NCBI RefSeq assembly: GCF_048771995.1
Contig: NC_133028.1
Span: forward strand, 1,704,001 to 1,768,000
Reading direction: 5' to 3'
Length of the DNA stretch: 64,000 bases
From: Taeniopygia guttata
Lineage: Eukaryota > Chordata > Aves > Passeriformes > Estrildidae
The stretch's first letter is position 1, and the number at the start of each line of letters is the position of its first letter. The notes under the pieces were generated by a model, which saw only the letters and a list, made by a program, of their open reading frames with translations, had not been told where the DNA came from and did not search any database. The position numbers and the translations under genes are program-made. Of the stretch, positions 45,828 to 64,000 are shown piece after piece.

Positions 45828-45890
45828 ATTCCACCCAAATTCCACAATCCCAGCTCCAACCTGGCCTTGGACACTTCCAGGGATCCCTAA
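45828..45890 (-). mobile_element. CR1-like 3' fragment, minus strand
   Basis: The minus strand reads GGAAGTGTCCAAGGCCAGGT followed by TGGAGCTGGGATTGTGGAAT, typical of the CR1 3' region. It is short and degraded. Confidence 0.6.
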
Positions 45891-45951
45891 AAAAATCCCA
45901 ATCCCAAAAAAAACCCCTCAAAACCCCAAGGAAAATCCAGGATTTTTCCAC

Positions 45952-45957
45952 TTTATT
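45952..45957 (-). terminator. Probable TEX261 poly(A) signal (AATAAA on minus strand)
   Basis: The plus strand reads TTTATT in CCACTTTATTCATAAA. It lies about 1.08 kb beyond the TEX261 stop codon, with no clearer canonical signal nearer. Confidence 0.6.
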
Positions 45958-46208
45958 CATAAATTTCCCACATTCCCGTGTTTCTGGGAATGTTTTTCCC
46001 AAATTTCTGGGGGTTTCATCCCGAATTTCCTTTTCCTGGTTAAATATTGATGGAATTCCACAATTTACTTAAAATCTGATTCAGCTCCTGGAAATCCAGG
46101 CTAGAAAAATATGGAAAAACAGCTGGAAAAATTCCCAGGAAAATTGGGATTCAAAGGAATCAGGAATTCCTGATTTTCCTCATTCCCATCCTGGAATTTT
46201 CCAGGAAA

Positions 46209-46227
46209 TCCAGAGGGAAAAAAATTT

Positions 46228-46258
<31 letters not shown>

Positions 46259-46266
46259 AAAGAAAA
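46209..46266. repeat. A-rich homopolymer tract
   Basis: About 58 bases of almost pure A with a few G. On the TEX261 transcript this is a poly-U tract in the 3' UTR. Confidence 0.85.
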
Positions 46267-47036
46267 ATCCCAATCCAAGAGGTCTTGGAGCAAAATTCCA
46301 GCTTTTCCAAAGGAATTTTTTTGGGGAATTCCTGGAAAAAATCCTCTGGATCAGGAATTCCCAAGCCTGGCTGGGGTGGGAATGGAAAAATCCGGAAAAA
46401 AACAGGAATTTTCTCATGGGAAAGAAAAAATTTGCGGCTCCCTCGGAGGATTTTCACCCTTTGGAAAAAGAGGAAGGAAAAATCTGGGAATTCTCAACAT
46501 TCCCCCCTCATCTGCAGGATCAGAAAAATCCGCAATTCTGAGAATTCCCTGGAAAAGCAAAATTCCCACGGAAAATCCCTTTCCATCCACTCCTTTCCAA
46601 GGTTTTGCTGGAGGGAAAAATGGGAATTTCCAGGATTTCAACCGCCCAAATCCTGATTTTTTTGGGGGTTTGTTTTGGGATCATTCCCTCTGGAAAAATG
46701 GGATGAAGAAACAGCGTGGAATCCTCTGGATTTATCCCAATTTTTCCCATTTTTTTTTAATTCCTGGCTCTGTGCAACCCTCAGGAAAATCCAGGAGCAG
46801 CTCCAAAAAAAAAAAAAAACCCGCAGTGAATTGGGAAATTCCCAAAATTCCCAACATTTTCCACGGAAACATTCCCAAGGAATCAGCAGGAAAAGCCCCA
46901 AACGTGGTCGGCACCTCCAGGAGTGTCCAAGTCTCTGAATTCCCAAAGAATTCCCGGCGGAAAGAGGCAAAAATTTGGGATCTTCCGGCTGGGGATCTTC
47001 TGGATATTCCCAAAAATTCCCAAAACTTCTGGAATT

Positions 47037-58839
<11,803 letters not shown>

Positions 58840-59080
58840 GGCGGGGCCGCTCCCGGTGCCGCGCCGGGGCCGCTCCCGGGGCCGCTCCCGGTGCCGCTCC
58901 CGGTGCCCCGCGGAACCAACGAGACGCGGCACCGGAACCAACGAGACGAGGCACCGGAACCAGCGAGATGCGACACCGGAACCAACGAGACGAGGAACCG
59001 GAACCAGCGAGACGTGGGGGGACTGGCACAGCGCCCCCTGGCGGCGTGGAGGACTCCAGCGGCCAAATGGGGGCCCAAGG
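58840..59080 (-). promoter_or_regulatory. TEX261 promoter / 5' UTR with 25-bp repeats
   Basis: CpG-rich sequence upstream of the start codon. At 58845-58905 GGGGCCGCTCCCGGTGCC repeats; at 58910-59015 a 25-bp unit ACCGGAACCAACGAGACG repeats about five times. The promoter role is inferred from position and CpG content. Confidence 0.5.
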
Positions 59081-59084
59081 GCGG

Positions 59085-60770
59085 GGGGACCCCAAAATGA
59101 TGCGGGGGGACCCCAAAATGGGCAGGGGGACCCTAAAATGGGCAGGGGGACCCTAAAATGGGCAGGGGGACCCCAAAATGGGCGGGGGGACCCCAAAAGT
59201 CTCCGGGGGGACCCCAAAATGGGCAGGGGGACCCCAAAATGGGGCGGGGGGACCCTAAAATGGGCGGGGGGACCCCAAAAATGGGCGGACGATCCTAAAA
59301 TGGAAGGGGGGACCCCAAAATTGGCAGGGGGACCCTAAACGGGAGGAGGGACCCCAAAATGCTGCGGGGGGACCCCAAAATGGGCGGGAGGACCCCAAAA
59401 GGGGCGGGGGATCCTAAAATGGGTGGGGGGACCCCAAAAATGGGCGGGAGGACCCCAAAAATGGGCAGGGGAACCCTAAAATGGAAGGGGGGACCCCGAA
59501 ATGGGCAGGGGACCCCAAAATGGGAGGGGGGACCCCAAAAATGGGCAGGGGACCCCAAAATGGTGTGGGGTACTCTAAAATGGGCGGGGGGACCCTAAAA
59601 TGGGCGGGGGGACCCCAAAATTTGCAGGGGGACCCTAAAAGGGTGAGGGGGGACCCCAAATAGGGCAGGGGGACCCTAAAATGCTGCGGGGGACTCCAAA
59701 ATGGGCAGGGGGGACCCTATAATGGGCGGGAGGACCCCAAAAAGGAAGGAGGGACCCCAAAATGGACGGGAGGACCCCAAAATGGACGGGAGGACCCCAA
59801 AAGGGTGCGGGGGGACCGTAAAATGGGCGGGGGGGACCCCAAAATGGTGCGGGGGACCCCAAAATGGTGCGGGGGACCCTAAAATGGGCGGGAGATCCTA
59901 AAAGGGGCGGGAGGACCCCAAAATGTGGTGGGGGGACCCCAAAATGGGCGGGAGGACCCTAAAATGGGCAGGGGGACCCTAAAAGGGTGCGGGGGGGACC
60001 CCGAAATGGGCGGGGGGAGCTAAAATGCGTGGGGGGACCCCAAAATTGGCGGGAGGCTCCCAAAAGTCTGCGGGGGGACCCCAAAATGGGCAGGGGACCC
60101 TAAAACGGGAAGAGGGACCCCAAAATGGGCGGGGGGACCCCAAAACGGGAGGAGGGACCCCAAAAGGGTGCGGGCGGACCCCAAAATGGGCGGGGGATCC
60201 TAAAATGGGCAAGGGACCTTAAAATGGGCGGGAGGACCCTAAAATGGTGCGGGGGACCCCAAAATGTGGCGAGAGGACCCCAAAATGGGAGGGGGGACCC
60301 CAAAAGTCTGCGGGGGGACCCTAAAATGCGCTGGGGGACCCTAAAATGGAAGGGGGGACCCCAAAATGTGGCGAGAGGACCCCAAAATGGGCAGGGGGAC
60401 CCTAAAATGGGCGGGGGGACCCCAAAATGCTGCGGGGGACCCCAAAATGGGCGGGGGATCCTAAAATGGAAGGGGGGACCCCGAAATGGGCAGGGGACCC
60501 CAAAATTGACGGGAGGACCCCAAAAGGGAAGGGGGGACCCCAAAATGGGAGGGGGGACCCCAAAATGGGCAGGGGAACCCTAAAATGGGCGGGAGGACCC
60601 CAAAATGCTGCGGGGGACCCTAAAATGGGCAGGGAGACCCTAAAATGGGCAGGGGGACCCCAAAAGGGAAGGGGGGACCCCAAAATGGGCTGGGGGACCC
60701 TAAAATGGAAGGGGGGACCCCAAAACACGGCAGGGACCCCCAAAACCATACAGAAACCCCAAAACGCAGA
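59085..60770. repeat. Minisatellite, 20-bp unit GGGGACCCCAAAATGGGCGG
   Basis: About 80 units with GACCCTAAAATGGGC, AAAAGTCTGCGGGG and AAAATGTGGCG variants. Many units retain a CpG. It lies upstream of TEX261. Confidence 0.95.
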
Positions 60771-60844
60771 GGGACCCCCCCCAAAATGTGTCGGCACCCC
60801 AAAAACCATTGAAGGACCCCAAAAACGCCCCCGGGCTGGACCGG

Positions 60845-61290
60845 GAGAGGTTTTGGGGTTTTGGGGTCCTTTTTGGGGTGCTGGGGACTCCTTTTGGGGT
60901 CCTGAGCTCATTTTGGGGTGCTCGGGGGTTTCGTTTTTGGGGTGTTGGGGTGCTCATTTTAGGGTCTCGTTTTGGGGTCCAAGGGGTTCATTTTAGGGCT
61001 TTTGGGGGGCTCATTTTGCAGTGTTGGGGTGCACCTTTTGGGGTCTCGTTTCGGGGTCCTGGGGGGCTCCTTTTGGGGTGTTTGGGGTTCATTTTTGGGG
61101 TCCGGGGTGATTTCATTTTGGGGTGTTCGTTTTAGGGTTCTGGGGGTTTCCTTTTGGGGTCCTGAGCTCATTTTAAGGCTTCTGGGGGAATTTGTTTTGG
61201 GGTGCTATGGGGTTCGTTTTGGGGTTATTTTTGGGGTGCTGGGGGCTCCTTTTGGGGTCTGGTTTTGAGGGGCTGGGGGTTCGCTTTGGG
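60845..61290. repeat. Minisatellite of TTTTGGGGTGCTGGGG units
   Basis: Units of 13-30 bp such as CTCATTTTGGGGTGCTGGGG and CCTTTTGGGGTCC lie adjacent to the previous array. Confidence 0.88.
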
Positions 61291-61299
61291 GGTGCATTT

Positions 61300-61530
61300 C
61301 AAATCCCCAATCCCCAATCCCCAAATCCCCAAATCCCCAAACCCCAAATCCCCAATCCCCAATCCCCAAATCCCCAAATCCCAAATCCCCAAATCCCTGT
61401 GTCCCCAAATCCCCAATCCCCCAATCCCCAAATTCCCAAATCCCAAATCCCCAAATCCCCAAACCCTAAATCCCAAATCCCCAAATCCCCAAATCCCAAA
61501 CCCCAAATCCCCAAATCCCCTTTCAACTCC
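61300..61530. repeat. CCCCAAATC short tandem array
   Basis: About 27 copies of an 8-9 bp unit AATCCCCAA with small variations. Confidence 0.94.
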
Positions 61531-61559
61531 ATCCCTATTTAGGACCCTCAGAGCTGCGT

Positions 61560-62225
61560 GTGGGGTCATTTTTGGGGTCATTTTTAGGGTTATTTTTAGG
61601 GTTATTTTAGGATCATTTTGGGGTCGTTTTTAGCGTCATTTTTAGGGTCGTTTTTGAGGTCATTTAAGGGTCATTTTTAGGGTTATTTTTAGGGTTATTT
61701 TAGGATCATTTTGGGGTCGTTTTTAGCGTCATTTTTAGGGTCGTTTTTGAGGTCATTTTAGGGTCATTTTTAGGCTTATTTTTAGGGTCATTTCTAGGGT
61801 TATTTTTAGGACCATTTCTAGGGTTATTTTAGGGTCATTTTTAGGGTCATTTTTAGGCTTATTTTAGGGTCGTTTTTTATGATTATTTTAGGGTCATTTT
61901 TAGGGTCATTTTTAGGACCATTCTTAGGGTTATTTTAGGGTAATTTTTAGGGTTATTTTAGGGTCATTTTTATGGTTATTTTAGGGTCATTTTTAGAGTT
62001 ATTTTTAGGACCATTCTTAGGGTTATTTTAGGGTCATTTTAAGGGTTATTTTAGGATCATTCTTAGGGTTATTTTAGGCTTATTTTTGGGGTTATTTTAG
62101 GATCATTTTTAGGGTTATTTTAGGATCATTTTTAGGGCCATTTTTAGGGTTATTTTAGGCTTATTTTTGGGGTTATTTTAGGGTCATTTTTAGGGTCACT
62201 TTACGCCTATTTTTAGGCCTATTTT
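61560..62225. repeat. Array of TTTTAGGG-based units
   Basis: About 45 copies of 13-15 bp words GGTCATTTTTAGGG and GTTATTTTAGG. Each contains TTTTAGGG or TTTTAGG. It resembles telomere-type repeat in sequence only; the spacing differs from true telomere repeats. Confidence 0.92.
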
Positions 62226-62339
62226 TTGCTATTTCCCCCTTTTTTTTGTAGGATTTTTTTTCTCTTTTCCCATTTCCACTCCGCGACCAAAACCCCGTGA
62301 AGTTCCGGGCGGGCCCCGCCGGGAGCTGCCGGCGAATCC

Positions 62340-62392
62340 AGGCGTGAAAAATCAAAAATGTGCGTGAAAAATCAAAATGTGCGTGAAAAAAA
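62340..62392. repeat. Three copies of GCGTGAAAAATCAAAAATGT
   Basis: Short tandem repeat of 19-20 bp between the TTTTAGGG array and the CCCATT array. Confidence 0.85.
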
Positions 62393-62569
62393 AACTGTCC
62401 CTCCCCTCTCCCCGCTCCTTTTCCCACCCCAAATCCTTCTGGAGGGGGTTTTCCCTACAAATCCCATAAATTGTTTCCAAGCCTCACCAATGGGATTTTG
62501 TCTCCCAACCCCCGAACGTCCCCAAGGATGGGATTTGACCCTCAGTGCCCCCCACCTCCCCCTGGCTGA

Positions 62570-63555
62570 TTCCCATTCCCATTCCCATTCCCATTCCCAT
62601 TCCCATCCCCATCCCATTCCCATTCCTATTCCCATTCCCATTCCATTCCCATCCCCATCCCATTCCCATCCCCATCCCATTCCCATTCCCCCATCCCTAT
62701 TCCCATTCCCATTCCCATCCCCATCCCATTCCCATTCCCATTCCCATTCCCATTCCATTCCCATCCCCATCCCATTCCCATCCCCATCCCATTCCCATCC
62801 CATTCCCATCCCATTCCCATTCCCATTCCCGTTCCCATTCCCCCATCCCGGTTCCCATTCCCATTCCCATCCCCATCCCATTCCCATTTCCCCCATTCCC
62901 ATTCCCATTCCCATTTCCCCCATCCCTATTCCCATTCCCATTCCCCCATCCCTCTTCTTGTTCCCATTCCCCCATTCCCACTCTCAATCTCATCCCCATC
63001 CCTGTTCCCATTCCCCCATTCCCCCATCCCCATTCCTGATCCCACTCCTGTTCCCATTCCCCCATCCCCATCCCCATTCCTATTCCCCCATTCCCATTCT
63101 CGTTCCCATTCCCCCATTCCCATTCCCTCATTCCCATTTCCCCATCCCCGTTCCCGTTTCTGTTCCCATTCCTCCATTCCTGGTTCTCGTGTCCCCATTC
63201 CCCATTTCCCCATCCCCATTCCCATTCCCTCATTCCCATTTCCCCATTCCCATTCCACCATTCCCTCATCCCCATTCCCGTTCCCATTCCCGTTCCCATT
63301 CCCCCATCCCCACTCCCATTCCCATTCCCCCATTCCAATTCCCCCATTCCCCCATCCCCATCCCCATTCCCGTTCCCATTCCTGTTCCCATTCCCTCATT
63401 CCCATTTCCCCATTCCCGTTCCCATTCCCTCATTCCCATTCCCCCATCCTGGTTCCCATTCCCATTCCCATTCGCATTCCCCCATCCCCATCCCCATCCC
63501 CATTCCCATTCCCTCATTCCCATTCCCCCACTCCCGTTCCCGTTCCCGTTTCCCC
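62570..63555. repeat. CCCATT hexamer array (second block)
   Basis: About 1 kb of CCCATT with CCCATCC, CCCCATT and CCCGTT variants, the same family and strand orientation as positions 360-1090. It ends directly at a CpG-rich block. The open frames encode only repeats. Confidence 0.95.
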
Positions 63556-63785
63556 GCTCTCCCGGCCGCGCTGCCCCGGGCTGCCACAGCCGCCCCCGGT
63601 TCCCCCCTCCCGCCGCCGCCGCCCATCGCTCCGTGCTGCGCGGGGGTCGCGCTCCGGTCAGCCCTGCCTGATCCGTGCCCGCTCCCCCCGGGCCGCGGCT
63701 GCCGCCGGCTGCCGTCAGCTCCGCTCAGCCTCCCGCGGCCCGCGAACCGTGAATGCACCGCGGCCGGGGACCGGCACCGGGACCG
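63556..63785. promoter_or_regulatory. CpG-rich block, possible promoter of a gene beyond the window
   Basis: Dense CpG with GCCGCCGCCGCC, GCCGCGGCTGCCGCCGGCTG and no array structure, directly after the hexamer array, as upstream of ATP6V1B1. An ATG at 63752 opens a short frame into the next repeat, but no homologue is recognised. Promoter identity is inference. Confidence 0.4.
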
Positions 63786-64000
63786 TGCGGTGCTGCTCCC
63801 CGGGACCGGTTCTGCTCCCCGGGACCGGTTCTGCCTCCCCGGGACCGGTTCTGCTCCCCGGGACCGGCCCCGTGCGGTGCTGCTCCCCGGGACCGGCCCC
63901 GTGCGGCGGCGGCTGCCCCGAGACCGGTTCTGCTCCCCGGGACCGGTTCTGCCTCCCGGGACCGGTTCTGTCTCCCGGGACCGGTTCTGCCTCCCCGGGA
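63786..64000. repeat. 19-bp tandem array CCCCGGGACCGGTTCTGCT
   Basis: About ten copies with a longer variant inserting CCCCGTGCGGTGCTGCT. The unit carries two or three CpGs and reaches the window edge, so its full extent is not visible. Confidence 0.93.

Noticed and set aside
63752-64000. Start of a protein-coding gene at the ATG near 63752
   Set aside because: The frame runs straight into the 19-bp array and encodes only repeat; no homologue is recognised.

Overview
This is a stretch of vertebrate nuclear genome, most probably a bird and most likely a GC-rich microchromosome. Three multi-exon genes with short exons and canonical GT-AG introns sit inside a landscape that is mostly tandem repeat. 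Fragments resembling the 3' ends of CR1 retrotransposons, the usual avian LINE, occur at several places. Species cannot be named from the sequence, and another sauropsid is possible.

Layout. (1) 1-1364: telomere-like CCCTAT/CCCATT hexamer array followed by a GC-rich promoter. (2) 1365-25882, plus strand: ATP6V1B1, the B1 subunit of the vacuolar proton ATPase, 14 coding exons and 505 predicted residues. A repeat-filled 3' UTR probably ends at AATAAA 26833-26838. (3) 27177/27213-43875, plus strand: a paralogue of shootin-1 (SHTN1-like) with about 16 coding exons. It has an acidic N-terminus, a coiled coil, a proline-rich segment and a conserved C-terminal block. Exon 15 opens into a 1.25-kb codon-phased 12-bp array. 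The probable poly(A) signal is at 44955-44960. (4) 47037-58839, minus strand: TEX261, an Erv26/Svp26-family membrane protein, 6 coding exons and 196 residues, convergent with the shootin-like gene. (5) 58840-64000: TEX261 promoter, several more tandem arrays, then a CpG-rich block at 63550-64000 that may be the promoter of a gene outside the window.

The order ATP6V1B1(+), gene(+), TEX261(-) matches, from memory, the human 2p13 order VAX2(+), ATP6V1B1(+), ANKRD53(+), TEX261(-), except that a shootin-like gene occupies the ANKRD53 slot. The three proteins are not an operon or pathway; they are syntenic neighbours.

Almost every intron carries its own minisatellite, from 5-bp units to units of about 190 bp, with little unique sequence left beyond the exons. 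The most notable points are the shootin-like paralogue, the codon-phased array in frame with its exon 15, an identical partial copy of TEX261 exon 3 inside the next intron, and islands of unique intronic sequence in ATP6V1B1 that contain homeodomain-core TAATTA motifs.
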